Positions 50,501 to 58,501 of a stretch of DNA of 64,000 nt are shown here, piece by piece (within the stretch, counting starts at the first letter, position 1; each line of letters opens with the position of its first letter). A model generated the notes under the pieces. The model was not told the DNA's origin. It did not search any database and worked only from the letters and a program-made list of their open reading frames with translations. Source of the DNA: JBBIQV01 sp964555285. GTDB lineage: Bacteria > Nitrospirota > Nitrospiria > Nitrospirales > Nitrospiraceae. The position numbers were made by a program, and so were the translations under genes. The stretch is taken from positions 57,883 through 121,882 of the forward strand of contig CAZKRM010000007.1 of the NCBI GenBank assembly GCA_964555285.1. Reading direction: 5' to 3'.

Positions 50501-50838
50501 TGGTGGATTTCATCCAACATCAGGAGGCGCAGGGGGTGCCGCTCGTGGAGGCGGTGATCCGGGCCGGCGCGATCCGGACCCGGCCCATTCTGCTGACGGC
50601 GGCAGCCTTGATGGTCGGCGCGTTCGTCATCATCTTGGATCCCATCTTCCAGGGCCTGGCCGTCTCGCTGCTCTTCGGGGTCGGCGCCTCGACCCTGCTG
50701 ACGCTCGTGGTTATCCCGGTGCTGTATTACCGTGTGATGAAGGGCCGCAGGCCAACAGTTGTCTCACCTGAGATGAAGCCTGCCCACTTCGCAGAGCAAG
50801 ATAGCTCGACCGCAGAGGTCCGGTCCGCGCGCTCATAG
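47485..50838 (+). CDS. RND-family efflux pump (HAE1/AcrB-like)
   Basis: 1117 residues, 12 transmembrane helices. PREEEPQIVVPMVDVFLPFPGASANVVEGQLTKPLE begins the first porter domain; the proton-relay helix SIGILVDDAIVVVENIYRHL has the Asp-Asp pair; the second half has the matching FIALSGIIVRNSILLVDF. The usual porter domains are present. A ~20-residue insertion (SARDTLHVKRETMEE) after VWFGHGAG is encoded by a heptamer array (48382-48410). Substrate is not predictable. Third gene of the tripartite operon, with the TolC-like and MFP genes. Confidence 0.93.
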   Translation: MKEAPLDTPHVSRFTRYGLSGRIAALFIGSKLTPLIMLGALLLGLFAILLTPREEEPQIVVPMVDVFLPFPGASANVVEGQLTKPLERKISEIKGVEYVYSLSRPGGALLIVRFFVGEPMEQSLVDLYDKLMSNQDLLPTGAGGFQVKPRDINDVPIVTMTLSSERYSDFQLRQLAQHVLEEIKKVPHTSGGFIAGGSRRELRVQLDPSRMKAYGMTPLHMASIIQGENLALPAGRFQSENRDYVLETGRFIRSREDLESLVVGVSHGRPTYLRQVAAVTDGPGEVMNYVWFGHGAGSARDTLHVKRETMEESTPHETTAVTVAVAKQPRTNAVEVARQVIQKVNELKGTILPADVLVTVTRDYGDTADEKANELLRHLLIAVVAVVVFLGLALGPRPALVVSLAIPLTLALTLFTSMMIGYTINRVTLFALIFSIGILVDDAIVVVENIYRHLTLRRLPHREASIVAVDEVGNPTILATFTVIAALLPMAFVSGLMGPYMRPIPINASIAMFFSLLVAFVVIPWFCQSCYREGVTMAGVDHEGDEKGWTYRLYDRLLTPILSHPVLTSVFLAMIAFLLLGSLALFYTRDVVVKMLPFDNKSELQLVIDMPEGTTLEETARVAKALTRYVATVPDVRDYQAYVGIPSPFNFNGLVRHYFLRDEPSQADIQINLAPKDRRRAQSHEIAHRIRPEVQQIGRRYGANVKVVEVPPGPPVQSVLVAEVYGPDYERQIAVARDLRRLFESTPGVVDVDDSIEADQVKYLFMVDRVKAALAGVPSEDIVKTIRMALEGARVGLVHLPLEKEPVQVVLRLPLAERTGLEHFGEIGLRNTSGGLVQLSELLRLEQTVQEKTIYHKNQKPVVYVVGDVGGPGAEQAESPVYGVLGVGKKLDAYRLPEGYQVEQHYAAQPWSENRISVKWDGEWHITYETFRDMGLAFAIAMLLIYLLIVGEFQSFLTPIIIMAPIPLTLIGILPGHWLTGSYFTATSMIGFIALSGIIVRNSILLVDFIQHQEAQGVPLVEAVIRAGAIRTRPILLTAAALMVGAFVIILDPIFQGLAVSLLFGVGASTLLTLVVIPVLYYRVMKGRRPTVVSPEMKPAHFAEQDSSTAEVRSARS
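48382..48410. repeat. Heptamer array, CGTGAAN family, inside the RND pump
   Basis: CGTGACA, CGTTACA, then CGTGAAA twice and one more partial unit, in frame within a periplasmic region. It is self-complementary around ACGT centres. Confidence 0.8.
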
Positions 50839-50865
50839 GACGTTCCGGATTTGTCTCCCAACGTC

Positions 50866-50896
50866 TTGACAAATTATATAATTAGAATTAATCTAA
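50866..50896 (+). promoter_or_regulatory. Promoter with PerR/Fur-type operator
   Basis: TTGACA (50866-50871) and TAATCT (50889-50894, 17-base spacer) overlap TTAGAATTAATCTAA (50882-50896), a 5-5-5 palindrome resembling the Per box. It sits directly upstream of the regulator gene, so autoregulation is likely. The surrounding 40 bases are AT-rich, unlike the rest of the window. Confidence 0.7.
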
Positions 50897-50903
50897 TACT
50901 CAG

Positions 50904-51308
50904 ATGAAACATATTGCCGACCAGCTCAAGCAAAAAGGCCTAGCGGTCACTGCGCAACGTGCGGCGGTGATGGAGTTCCTTGCGGAAAACCGGGACCATC
51001 CTTCGCCGGATGAGGTCTACAAGAAGGTCAAGAAGAAGTTTTCTTTCATCTCCAGAGCAACGGTCTACAACACGATCAGGGCATTGACCAAGGCTGGTGT
51101 GCTCCAAGAGGTGCTTGTGCAGCAGGAATCGACGCGTGTCGACCCGAACGTCGAGCCGCACCACCATTTCAAATGTCTGAAGTGCGGCAAGATAGAAGAC
51201 ATGCCGTACGATCTGCTGACGGCCGCGCAAGCAAAAGTACAGCTCAAAGGGTACGAGATCAGGGAAGTGCGTATGTTGATCGAAGGGCGCTGCAAAACGT
51301 GTCGCTAA
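50904..51308 (+). CDS. perR: Fur-family regulator, PerR-like
   Basis: 134 residues. N-terminal winged helix (KGLAVTAQRAAVMEFLAENRDHPSPDEVYKKVKKK, then ISRATVYNTIRALTKAGVLQEV). The regulatory metal-site region reads VEPHHHFKCLKCGKIEDMP, and the C-terminal CKTC completes two CxxC zinc motifs. The pattern HHHFKCLKCGKIEDMP and the neighbouring peroxidase favour PerR over Fur. It would sense peroxide by metal-catalysed oxidation of histidines and derepress the peroxidase gene that starts 48 bases downstream. Confidence 0.9.
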   Translation: MKHIADQLKQKGLAVTAQRAAVMEFLAENRDHPSPDEVYKKVKKKFSFISRATVYNTIRALTKAGVLQEVLVQQESTRVDPNVEPHHHFKCLKCGKIEDMPYDLLTAAQAKVQLKGYEIREVRMLIEGRCKTCR

Positions 51309-51355
51309 TTGCTTTCCATATATGAGATGCGAGGTCTGAAAGGAGGCTGAAGATC

Positions 51356-52453
51356 ATGAGGAAGAGACTTGCTATCGTGGTATCGGTGTGTGCGTTGACT
51401 GTGTCCGGCATGTTCGTTGTGATCCCATCGGGTGCGGCGCAGGGTGAAAAAGCTGTGTCCGACGCAGGAGCAGCGAAAGCAGCAGGGGCCGCACACGGCG
51501 AGTACACGTTACAGATTCCGTTCGGCCTGGACGAGAGCGCGATGGCGATTCCGGATGACAATCCGCTGACGAAAGAAAAGATCGAACTCGGACGCCTGTT
51601 GTTTTTCGACAAGCGTCTATCGAAAGACAATACGGTTGCCTGTGCCAGTTGCCACATGCCGCAGTTCGCTTTTACAGATGGCCAGCGCGTGTCGACCGGC
51701 ATTCGCGGGCAAAAGGGAGGTCGCAGCGCTCCAGCATCACTGAATCGGCTGTTCAGCAAAGGCCAGTTCTGGGATGGTCGCGCCGCGACATTGGAAGAAC
51801 AGTCGGTTGGGCCATTTATCAACCCCATCGAGCACGGTTTTGCCAACCATGACGAGATGGTCGCCAAGATGAAGAAGGTCCAGGGCTATCGGAAACTGTT
51901 TCAGCAGGTCTTTGGCACGGACATCACGATCGATGGCGTAGGAAAGGCGATTGCCAGTTTCCAACGGACGATCCTCTCAGGAAATAGCCCGGCAGACCGA
52001 TTCGATATGGGACAGGAAGAGAAGGCGATTTCGGCGGAGGCTCAGAGAGGGTTGGAACTGTTTCGCGGGAAGGCACGGTGCACCAAGTGTCATTCCGGGT
52101 TTAACTTCACCGATGAAAAATTTCATAACCTCGGTATCGGATGGGACGACAATAAAGTCGACCTCGGTCGCTATATGGTCACCAAGAATCCCGAGGATAT
52201 CGGGGCGTTCAAGACGCCGACCTTGCGAGAAATTGCTCGGAGCGCACCCTACATGCACGACGGGCGGTTCAAGACCCTCGAGGACGTCGTGAACTTTTAT
52301 AATCAGGGCGGTGTCAAGAATCCTCACCAGGACGAGCTGATCATTCCGCTCGAGTTGACAGACCAAGAAAAGCGCGACGTGGTTGAATTTCTCCATACGC
52401 TGAACGGGGAAGGATGGCAATACGTCAAGGCGCCGGCGTCGTTTCCGAAGTAA
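51356..52453 (+). CDS. Di-haem cytochrome c peroxidase (CcpA/MauG family)
   Basis: 365 residues. Signal peptide (AIVVSVCALTVSGMFVVIPSGAAQ); two haem c motifs CASCH (residues 96-100) and CTKCH (242-246). ELGRLLFFDKRLSKDNTVACASCH, FWDGRAATLEEQSVGPFINPIEHG and the C-terminal APYMHDGRFKTLEDVVNFYNQGG are diagnostic of bacterial di-haem peroxidases, reducing H2O2 in the periplasm. Strong AAAGGAGG site. It follows the PerR-like gene and is probably controlled by it. Confidence 0.95.
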   Translation: MRKRLAIVVSVCALTVSGMFVVIPSGAAQGEKAVSDAGAAKAAGAAHGEYTLQIPFGLDESAMAIPDDNPLTKEKIELGRLLFFDKRLSKDNTVACASCHMPQFAFTDGQRVSTGIRGQKGGRSAPASLNRLFSKGQFWDGRAATLEEQSVGPFINPIEHGFANHDEMVAKMKKVQGYRKLFQQVFGTDITIDGVGKAIASFQRTILSGNSPADRFDMGQEEKAISAEAQRGLELFRGKARCTKCHSGFNFTDEKFHNLGIGWDDNKVDLGRYMVTKNPEDIGAFKTPTLREIARSAPYMHDGRFKTLEDVVNFYNQGGVKNPHQDELIIPLELTDQEKRDVVEFLHTLNGEGWQYVKAPASFPK

Positions 52454-52467
52454 AGGTGCTCTGCGTC

Positions 52468-52501
52468 GCCAGGTTGGATTCAAACGAAGAGCCAACCTGG
52501 C
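52468..52501 (+). terminator. Hairpin after the peroxidase gene
   Basis: GCCAGGTTGG (52468-52477) pairs perfectly with CCAACCTGGC (52492-52501). It lies 15 bases after the stop. There is no T-tract, so it may stabilise the 3-prime end or act as a weak terminator. Confidence 0.6.
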
Positions 52502-52553
52502 CTGTTCCTGAGAAAGCCCGCACCCAGGAGCCGATCAAGTTTGGGATACTGAA

Positions 52554-52712
52554 GTGGAGTACTTTGTCGCCAAGCCTGTCTCACGCGCCCGTGTTCCGCT
52601 CGATGTCTGGAACCGGTTCTATCACGACCATGAAATCGAGATCGCCACGGGCCGAGTCCAGGTCCTGGATATGCCGGAGGACAAGGCGAAGGAAGTGGCG
52701 GCGGCCTCTTGA
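52554..52712 (+). CDS. Candidate small protein, no recognised family
   Basis: A 52-residue frame from GTG: EYFVAKPVSRARVPLDVWNR ... FYHDHEIEIATGRVQVLDMPEDKAKE. The amino acid composition and codon pattern look protein-like, but there is no ribosome binding site and the frame runs upstream without a start until a stop, so it may be the tail of a decayed gene. It lies between the peroxidase and the sigma-54 regulator. Confidence 0.35.
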   Translation: MEYFVAKPVSRARVPLDVWNRFYHDHEIEIATGRVQVLDMPEDKAKEVAAAS

Positions 52713-52729
52713 CCACCTGGGCGCAACCT

Positions 52730-52750
52730 TCTAGGCTCTAGGCTGACTCC
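52730..52750. repeat. Short heptamer array, TCTAGGC
   Basis: TCTAGGC twice, then TGACTCC, in phase, in the gap before the regulator gene. Confidence 0.5.
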
Positions 52751-52926
52751 ACCCGAAGAAGGCTGCCGGGCTTCTTCCGTGATGCAGCAGCGTGGGCCGG
52801 CCCGAGCGGACTCTGTGCGTGGAGTACGTGCCGGCGTTCGACCAAGCGGGCTGGTTGCGGAAATGGGTGCAGATGCGGTGCGAACCATGCGTCAATCCAC
52901 GGGCTGCGGAGAGAGGGACGACGTCG

Positions 52927-54300
52927 ATGACTGAAGAATGGGGCGCGATTTTGGTGGTAGACGACGATGCGGAGATGCGCGACTTGGTCTGCGACGTGCT
53001 CAAGGGTCGGGGGCATCACGTGGTGCCGTCGGCCAGCGGGCAGGACGCGCTGCAGCGACTGAGCGAAGAGGATTATGCGGTGGTCTTAACGGATCTTCGC
53101 ATGAAGGGCATGCAGGGCACCGAGTTGCTCGGCGAGATCAGACGAACCTATCCCGACATCGGCGTGATTCTCATGACCGGGTTTGGATCGGTAGAGACCG
53201 CGGTCGACGCGATGAAACACGGGGCGAGCGATTATCTCGCCAAGCCGGTCAAGACGGAGGAACTGCTTCGCGTCGTCGAACGCTCGATCCGCGAAGCGGC
53301 GCTCCGGCGGGAAGTCAGCCGGCTGCGGCGCGAGGTGCACAAGGAATACAGCTTTCACCAGATTCTCGGGAAGAGCAAGCCGATGCAGGCGGTGTTCGAG
53401 CTCATCCGCCGCGTCTCGGACAGCCCGACGAATGTGTTGATCACCGGCGAGAGCGGGACCGGCAAGGAACTGGTCGCGAAGGCCATTCACTATAACAGCG
53501 ACCGGCGGGATGCCCCGTTCGTGCCGGTGAACTGTGCGGCGATTCCGGACACGCTCTTGGAGAGCGAGCTGTTTGGACATGTGCGCGGCGCCTTCACCGA
53601 CGCGAAGATGGATAAACGAGGGTTGTTCGAGGAAGCGCAGAAGGGGACGCTGTTCCTGGACGAGATCAGCGAGCTTCCGCTCATGCTCCAAGCCAAGATC
53701 CTCCGGGCGATTCAGGAAAAGGAAATCCGTCGCGTGGGTGCCACGAAGCCGATCCCCGTGGATGTCCGCATCATCGCCGCGACGAATCTCAATCTGGCGG
53801 AAGAAGTGAAGGCCAAACGGTTTCGGGACGACCTCTTCTATCGCCTCAATGTCATCGAGCTCCGCTTACCGCCGCTGCGAGAGCGCCGCGAGGATATCCC
53901 CATGCTGGCCGAAGCCTTCCTGAAGAAGTGCACGGCCGCACGCGGGAAACAGCTGAGGGGAATGAGCGAGTCGGCGCTGGCGTTATTGGTCGATTACGCC
54001 TGGCCGGGGAATGTGCGGGAACTGGAGAACGTGATCGAACGTGCGGTGACCCTGAGCCGAAGCGAGAAAATTATCCCCGAGGACCTGCCGGCAACGGTAC
54101 AGGGCGCACGGGGCGATCGGAGGGTCCTCGACGAGGCCGCCGAGCGTACCCTGCCGTTGGATGCCGTCGAGAAAGAATACATCCAGAAGATTCTCGAAAA
54201 AACCGGCGGCAACAAGTACCAGGCCGCGCATCTGCTGGGGATCGACCGCAAGACACTGTACCGCAAGCTTGGAGAGATCGAGGGGAAGGGGCAGGAGTAG
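52927..54300 (+). CDS. NtrC-family sigma-54-dependent response regulator
   Basis: 457 residues from ATG 52927. Receiver (DDDAEMRD, VLTDLRMKGMQG, LMTGFGS, YLAKPV), then the AAA+ domain with GESGTGKELVAKAIH, the GAFTGA loop reading GAFTDA, FLDEISELPLMLQAKILRAIQEKEIRRVG and the C-terminal Fis-type helix (GGNKYQAAHLLGIDRKTLYRKL). The changed loop residue (Gly to Asp) contacts sigma-54 in other activators and could alter interaction, though natural activators with this variant exist. It precedes its probable kinase by one base. Confidence 0.92.
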   Translation: MTEEWGAILVVDDDAEMRDLVCDVLKGRGHHVVPSASGQDALQRLSEEDYAVVLTDLRMKGMQGTELLGEIRRTYPDIGVILMTGFGSVETAVDAMKHGASDYLAKPVKTEELLRVVERSIREAALRREVSRLRREVHKEYSFHQILGKSKPMQAVFELIRRVSDSPTNVLITGESGTGKELVAKAIHYNSDRRDAPFVPVNCAAIPDTLLESELFGHVRGAFTDAKMDKRGLFEEAQKGTLFLDEISELPLMLQAKILRAIQEKEIRRVGATKPIPVDVRIIAATNLNLAEEVKAKRFRDDLFYRLNVIELRLPPLRERREDIPMLAEAFLKKCTAARGKQLRGMSESALALLVDYAWPGNVRELENVIERAVTLSRSEKIIPEDLPATVQGARGDRRVLDEAAERTLPLDAVEKEYIQKILEKTGGNKYQAAHLLGIDRKTLYRKLGEIEGKGQE

Positions 54301-54301
54301 C

Positions 54302-56128
54302 GTGACGCGGGACGACAACAGAGCGGTCGCGATGGAGTACGGAGTCATCCTGGTCCTGACGGTCTGTATCTTCGTGCTCGATGTGCTCACGCCCCTCGGG
54401 TGGGCCGTGTGGATGCTGTATCTCATTCCTCTCCTGCTCACCGTTACCACCCCCCATGAACGGGCTCCGATCTATTTCTCGATCCTCTGTACGGTGCTGA
54501 TGATCGTAGGGGTCATGTCCTCCCCTCCCGGAATTCCCCGTCACATCGCGCTGTTCAACAGCGCAACCGGGCTTTTTGCGATGTGGGCGTTCGCGTTCGG
54601 GATGGTCGGTCGTCGAAGAGCTCACGAGGGGTCGCTCTCCGCTACGAAAGGCCGGCATCGGGCTGAAGAGAAGACGGCGGTCCGCGCGCTCAGGCTGGAA
54701 GGCATCGTCCAGTCGGCGATGGATGCCATCATCACAGTGGACGACGAACAACAAATAGTGTTGTTCAATCAAGCTGCCGAGCGGATGTTTCAGTGCCAGG
54801 CCGAGGAGACGATCGGCCGGCCGATCGACCGCTTCATTCCGGAACGGTTTCGCGGGGCTCACCACGGATATATCGCCGCCTTCGGGCAATCCGGCGTCAC
54901 CAACCGCAGAATGGAATCGCTTGGAGTCATCACGGGGTTGCGCGCGAACGGGGAAGAGTTTCCCGCCGAGGCGGCGATCTCGCAGATCGGCATCGACGGG
55001 GGCAAGTACTTTACGGTCGTTCTGCGGGATGTCACCGGGCGCCATCGGGCCGAGCTTGCCCTGAAGGAAAGCGAAGCGCGGTTCAAAGCCTTCATGGACC
55101 ACAGCCCGGCGGTGGCCTCTCTGAAGGACACGCTGGGACATTATGTGTATGTGAATAGGCCGTTCGAGCGGCGGTTGAACAAACCGTCCGCCGACGTCTT
55201 AGGTAAGACGGACTTTGACATCTGGCCGCCGGCCATCGCGCATCAGCTCCACGACAACGACGCGCTGGTCCTGGTCACGAATGCGCCGGTCGAAAAAGTC
55301 GAAACGATGCCCGGGTTGGAAGGAGAGGTCGAACAGTGGCTGGCTTTCAAGTTTCCCGTCAGCGATGCATCGGGCGCGCGCTACGTCGGCGGGATGGCCG
55401 TGGACATCAGCGAGCGCAAGAAGTTGGAGGAGCAGCTTCGCCGGACCGAACGGGTTGCGGAGTTGGGGACCCTGGCCACCGGTATGGCGCACGAGATCGG
55501 GACTCCGATGAACGTGATCCTCGGCCGGGCTGAGTATTTGATGGAACGGGTCAGGGACGAGCCGACCAAGAAGGGGCTCAAGACGATCATCAGCCAAGTC
55601 GAGCGCATCACCAAAGTGATGAACCAGTTACTCACGTTCGCGCGCCGGCGGCCGCTGGAACGCCGGGCGGTGGATCTTCGCCGGACCATCGAGGACAATC
55701 TCGAAATCTTCCATGAACGGTTGGAGCGGCATCGGATTAAGGTTGAGAAAACATTCGCAGAGGCCTGCCCGCTTGTCTCTGCCGACGCGGATCAGATGAG
55801 TCAGGTGGCGATCAACCTCGTGATGAACGCCATTCACGCGATGCCTGAGGGTGGCACCCTTCGTATCGGCCTGGCCCCGTCGGACGGCACGGTGAAACTC
55901 ACCGTGGCCGATACCGGTCATGGCATTCCGCAAGAGGTGATCGCCAAAATCTTCGATCCCTTCTTCACGACCAAGGAGTTCGGCAAGGGGACCGGCTTGG
56001 GGCTCACGGTGGTGAAAGGGATTATGGAAGAGCATGGCGGCTCCGTTTCTGTCGACAGCGAGCCCGGCAACGGTACCACGTTCACCGTGACCCTGCCGAT
56101 CAACCAACAACAAGGTGTAGAAGGTTGA
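54302..56128 (+). CDS. Membrane-bound PAS histidine kinase
   Basis: 608 residues from GTG 54302 (AGGAG four bases upstream); ATG 54332 is possible. The N-terminal third has about four hydrophobic segments. Two PAS domains follow (GIVQSAMDAIITVDDEQQIVLFNQAAERMF and AFMDHSPAVASLKDTLGHYVYVNRPFERRL). HisKA has GTLATGMAHEIGTPMNVILGRAEYL (phospho-His), and the ATPase domain has NLVMNAIHAM, DTGHGIP, FFTTKEFGKGTGLGLTVVKGIME. NtrB/AtoS-like; it is adjacent to the NtrC-type regulator, so a cognate pair is likely. Confidence 0.93.
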   Translation: MTRDDNRAVAMEYGVILVLTVCIFVLDVLTPLGWAVWMLYLIPLLLTVTTPHERAPIYFSILCTVLMIVGVMSSPPGIPRHIALFNSATGLFAMWAFAFGMVGRRRAHEGSLSATKGRHRAEEKTAVRALRLEGIVQSAMDAIITVDDEQQIVLFNQAAERMFQCQAEETIGRPIDRFIPERFRGAHHGYIAAFGQSGVTNRRMESLGVITGLRANGEEFPAEAAISQIGIDGGKYFTVVLRDVTGRHRAELALKESEARFKAFMDHSPAVASLKDTLGHYVYVNRPFERRLNKPSADVLGKTDFDIWPPAIAHQLHDNDALVLVTNAPVEKVETMPGLEGEVEQWLAFKFPVSDASGARYVGGMAVDISERKKLEEQLRRTERVAELGTLATGMAHEIGTPMNVILGRAEYLMERVRDEPTKKGLKTIISQVERITKVMNQLLTFARRRPLERRAVDLRRTIEDNLEIFHERLERHRIKVEKTFAEACPLVSADADQMSQVAINLVMNAIHAMPEGGTLRIGLAPSDGTVKLTVADTGHGIPQEVIAKIFDPFFTTKEFGKGTGLGLTVVKGIMEEHGGSVSVDSEPGNGTTFTVTLPINQQQGVEG

Positions 56129-56353
56129 GGTTGAGGGACTGTGGCATCCGGCAACAGCAGCGGCTTGCCGTGTGGGGTCTTTCTCACCAGCGCTCTTTCC
56201 TACGAGGAGATTGCCGGTCTCCGGCGTCCCGTCAAACGCCTCAAAAATTGCGAGGGTTTCACGATTCAGTCCGCCTCTCTCATTGGCATATAGCTTGCCT
56301 ATTCGTCCTGTCAGGATAGTTGTCTCGACCCAAAGGCCAAAGGATGGTCGCGT

Positions 56354-56773
56354 ATGGAAGAACGGACATCGACCGTGCTGTTGGTGGTGGAAGACGACGG
56401 GGACATGCGCAATCTCCTGTGCGATGAGCTCTGGAGTGATGGATATCAACTCAGAGAAGCGGCCAACGGAGATGAGGCGCTGACGTCCGTGATGAAAGCA
56501 GTCCCCGATCTGATTATTACCGATCTGAAGATGCCGGCCGGCGGGCTTGATTATGTCAACCGATTGCGAACCTTTGCCCCCCGGTGCCCGATCATCTTGA
56601 TGACATCCTTCGGTGATGCGAAGACGCGAGAGGAAGCCTTAAAATGCGGAGCCACCGCATATTTCGACAAGCCTCTTCGGATTACGGATCTGAAGGCAAG
56701 GGTCCGTGAGTTGCTGCCCAATCATGGCAGCGGTGCCGCTCGTGAAAAAAATAAGTTGGAACATGATGGGTAG
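56354..56773 (+). CDS. Single-domain response regulator (receiver only)
   Basis: 139 residues. CheY-like: VVEDDGDMRN, IITDLKMPAGGLDY with phospho-Asp, ILMTSFGD switch residues and AYFDKPLRI Lys. No output domain, so it may relay phosphate or inhibit by protein contact. It lies between the kinase and the second sigma-54 activator, suggesting a four-component signalling cluster. Confidence 0.85.
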   Translation: MEERTSTVLLVVEDDGDMRNLLCDELWSDGYQLREAANGDEALTSVMKAVPDLIITDLKMPAGGLDYVNRLRTFAPRCPIILMTSFGDAKTREEALKCGATAYFDKPLRITDLKARVRELLPNHGSGAAREKNKLEHDG

Positions 56774-56821
56774 CAGCGATATGATCCATGCGCGACGTGT
56801 TGGATTGCAGGAGTATTCGAG

Positions 56822-58216
56822 ATGGCCGGATCTCAGTCGGAACATCCCGTTCCCCCCCCCCTCGCCGACCCCGTTCTGGGTGCTCGCCTAGAGGCGCTCA
56901 AACTCTTGGCAGGCGGCCTCTCCGATCGTGTCGTGGTGCTGGACCGAGACCTGAACATCATCTATGCGAACCAAGCGGCCTGGGCCGATTCCCCTCGCAA
57001 AGATGTTCGGGCCAAGTGCTACGAAGCGTTCGTGAACCGCGTGGATCCCTGCGGAACCTGTCCCGCGACGAAGGTGTTCGAATCGAAAGAGGTGAAATCC
57101 ATCTCCTGCTCCGCCGCCGGCGATGGAACAGTCTGTGGCATGCACCAGGCTCATGCGCTCCTGTCGAGTCGAGGTGAGCCGGCTTCGGTGCTCGTGTTGT
57201 TCAAGGGAATGACGGACACAGGCCGGCCATCGGCGGCATCGACCGAACGATCTTTCGAGGCGGGTCCAACGGCCGACAAAGAGACGAGACTCGGTGAACT
57301 GATCGGCCAAAGCCGGCCGATGCGGCAGTTATTCGAGATGATCCGATTGGTAGCCGATAGCCAGGCGACGGTCTTGATCCAAGGCGAGAGCGGAACCGGG
57401 AAGGAACTGGTGGCGAAGACGATCCATACAGCGAGTTACCGGCGCGGGAAGCCCTTCGTCGTTGTGGATTGCGGTTCTTTGACGGAGACACTGTTGGAGA
57501 GCGAGCTCTTCGGCCATGTGAGGGGTGCGTTCACGGGAGCCGTCGTCAACAAGAAGGGGCTCTTTGAAGAGGCCGACGGCGGGACGATGTTTCTCGATGA
57601 AATTGCCGACACCACTCCCCAGTTCCAGGCCAAGTTGTTGCGCGTCTTGCAGGAAGGGGAAATCAAACCGGTGGGGAGCTCGCGCGGGATCAAGGTGGAT
57701 GTGCGGGTGATTTCGGCTTCCAACAAGGATTTGGTCGAGCTGGTCAAGGCGAAGACGTTCCGGCAGGATCTGTACTATCGGCTTGCCGTGCTGCCGCTGT
57801 ATCTCCCCGCGTTGCGTGACCGTCGTGAGGACATCCCTCTGCTGGTGAACCACTTTGCGACGGTGTCGTGCCGGCGTCATCGCCAACCCGTCAGAAAGGT
57901 GCTGCCTGAGGCGATGCATGCGCTCGCAGAGGCGTCCTGGCCGGGAAACGTGCGCGAGTTGCAACACTATATCGAACGCGCAGTGGTGACGACGAGCGGT
58001 CCTGAGCTGACGTGCAAAGACCTCGTGGGCATCGTGACAGATTCTGCAGCCGACGATCTTCGCACCGTGGCACGAGGGGCGACGCAGCAAGCGGAACGCA
58101 CGCGCATTCTCCAAGCCCTTCGACAAGCGGGTGGCAACCGAGCCCAAGCCGCTCGCCTCCTCAAGATCAGTCGCGCCGGCATCTACAACAAGCTCCGCGA
58201 GTACGAGATCGAATGA
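56822..58216 (+). CDS. Sigma-54 activator with Cys-rich PAS sensor domain
   Basis: 464 residues, no receiver domain. An N-terminal PAS-like domain (LKLLAGGLSDRVVVLDRDLNIIYANQAAW) contains five cysteines, including KCYEAFVNRVDPCGTCPAT, plus VCGMHQAHALL, a candidate metal, haem or redox site. The AAA+ domain is complete: GESGTGKELVAKTIH, GHVRGAFTGAVVNKKG (canonical loop), FLDEIADTTPQFQAKLLRVLQ; Fis-type helix GGNRAQAARLLKISRAGIYNKL at the end. The next gene, a multicopper oxidase, has a sigma-54 promoter and an inverted repeat that could be its enhancer, making this the prime candidate activator. Confidence 0.92.
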   Translation: MAGSQSEHPVPPPLADPVLGARLEALKLLAGGLSDRVVVLDRDLNIIYANQAAWADSPRKDVRAKCYEAFVNRVDPCGTCPATKVFESKEVKSISCSAAGDGTVCGMHQAHALLSSRGEPASVLVLFKGMTDTGRPSAASTERSFEAGPTADKETRLGELIGQSRPMRQLFEMIRLVADSQATVLIQGESGTGKELVAKTIHTASYRRGKPFVVVDCGSLTETLLESELFGHVRGAFTGAVVNKKGLFEEADGGTMFLDEIADTTPQFQAKLLRVLQEGEIKPVGSSRGIKVDVRVISASNKDLVELVKAKTFRQDLYYRLAVLPLYLPALRDRREDIPLLVNHFATVSCRRHRQPVRKVLPEAMHALAEASWPGNVRELQHYIERAVVTTSGPELTCKDLVGIVTDSAADDLRTVARGATQQAERTRILQALRQAGGNRAQAARLLKISRAGIYNKLREYEIE

Positions 58217-58308
58217 CCTCATCGATTCTCATGCTGTTTCTCCGGCTTGGCCCTACTTGCTGCCCCATTTCTCTACATTTCATCTTGAGGAGTGTCCAAT
58301 AAATTAGA

Positions 58309-58334
58309 CAGTGCAACTTATTGAAGTTGCACTG
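58309..58334 (+). promoter_or_regulatory. Inverted repeat, candidate enhancer site for the sigma-54 activator
   Basis: CAGTGCAACTT (58309-58319) and AAGTTGCACTG (58324-58334) form a perfect 11-base palindrome with a four-base loop. It lies ~140 bases upstream of the sigma-54 promoter, a typical distance for an activator site. TGCA half-sites are usual for Fis-type activator helices. It could also act as a hairpin after the activator gene. Confidence 0.6.
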
Positions 58335-58474
58335 TTGCAGCTATTTCGTGTAATAACGGTGTCTATTGTGTTGGAAAACGGGGCATTGCAGCATTCCTCA
58401 CGTTTCTCTGGTGATCTTAGTTAACCCATTGTTCTACAGTTGAAAAATCTGCTTTGCCAAATTGAGTACAATTT

Positions 58475-58489
58475 CGGCACAGCAGTTGC
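58475..58489 (+). promoter_or_regulatory. Sigma-54 promoter of the multicopper oxidase gene
   Basis: CGGCAC, five bases, TTGC: GG at 58476-58477 and GC at 58488-58489 with the correct spacing. The start would be near 58501, giving a ~250-base leader. The leader contains GAGCTGGTGAAG (58502-58513), repeated inverted at 58571-58582, and a heptamer array. Nearly identical to the pseudopilin promoter at 2243. Confidence 0.75.
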
Positions 58490-58501
58490 GCACAAGTGAA
58501 C

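Noticed and set aside
52414..52734. 106-codon frame overlapping the end of the peroxidase gene
   Set aside because: Its translation is Arg/Ser-rich and shadow-like; the small frame at 52554-52712 in another phase looks more protein-like.
58361..58391. TTGGAAAACGGGGCATTGC considered as an additional sigma-54 promoter
   Set aside because: The GG and GC elements are separated by 13 bases instead of 10, so the spacing does not fit.
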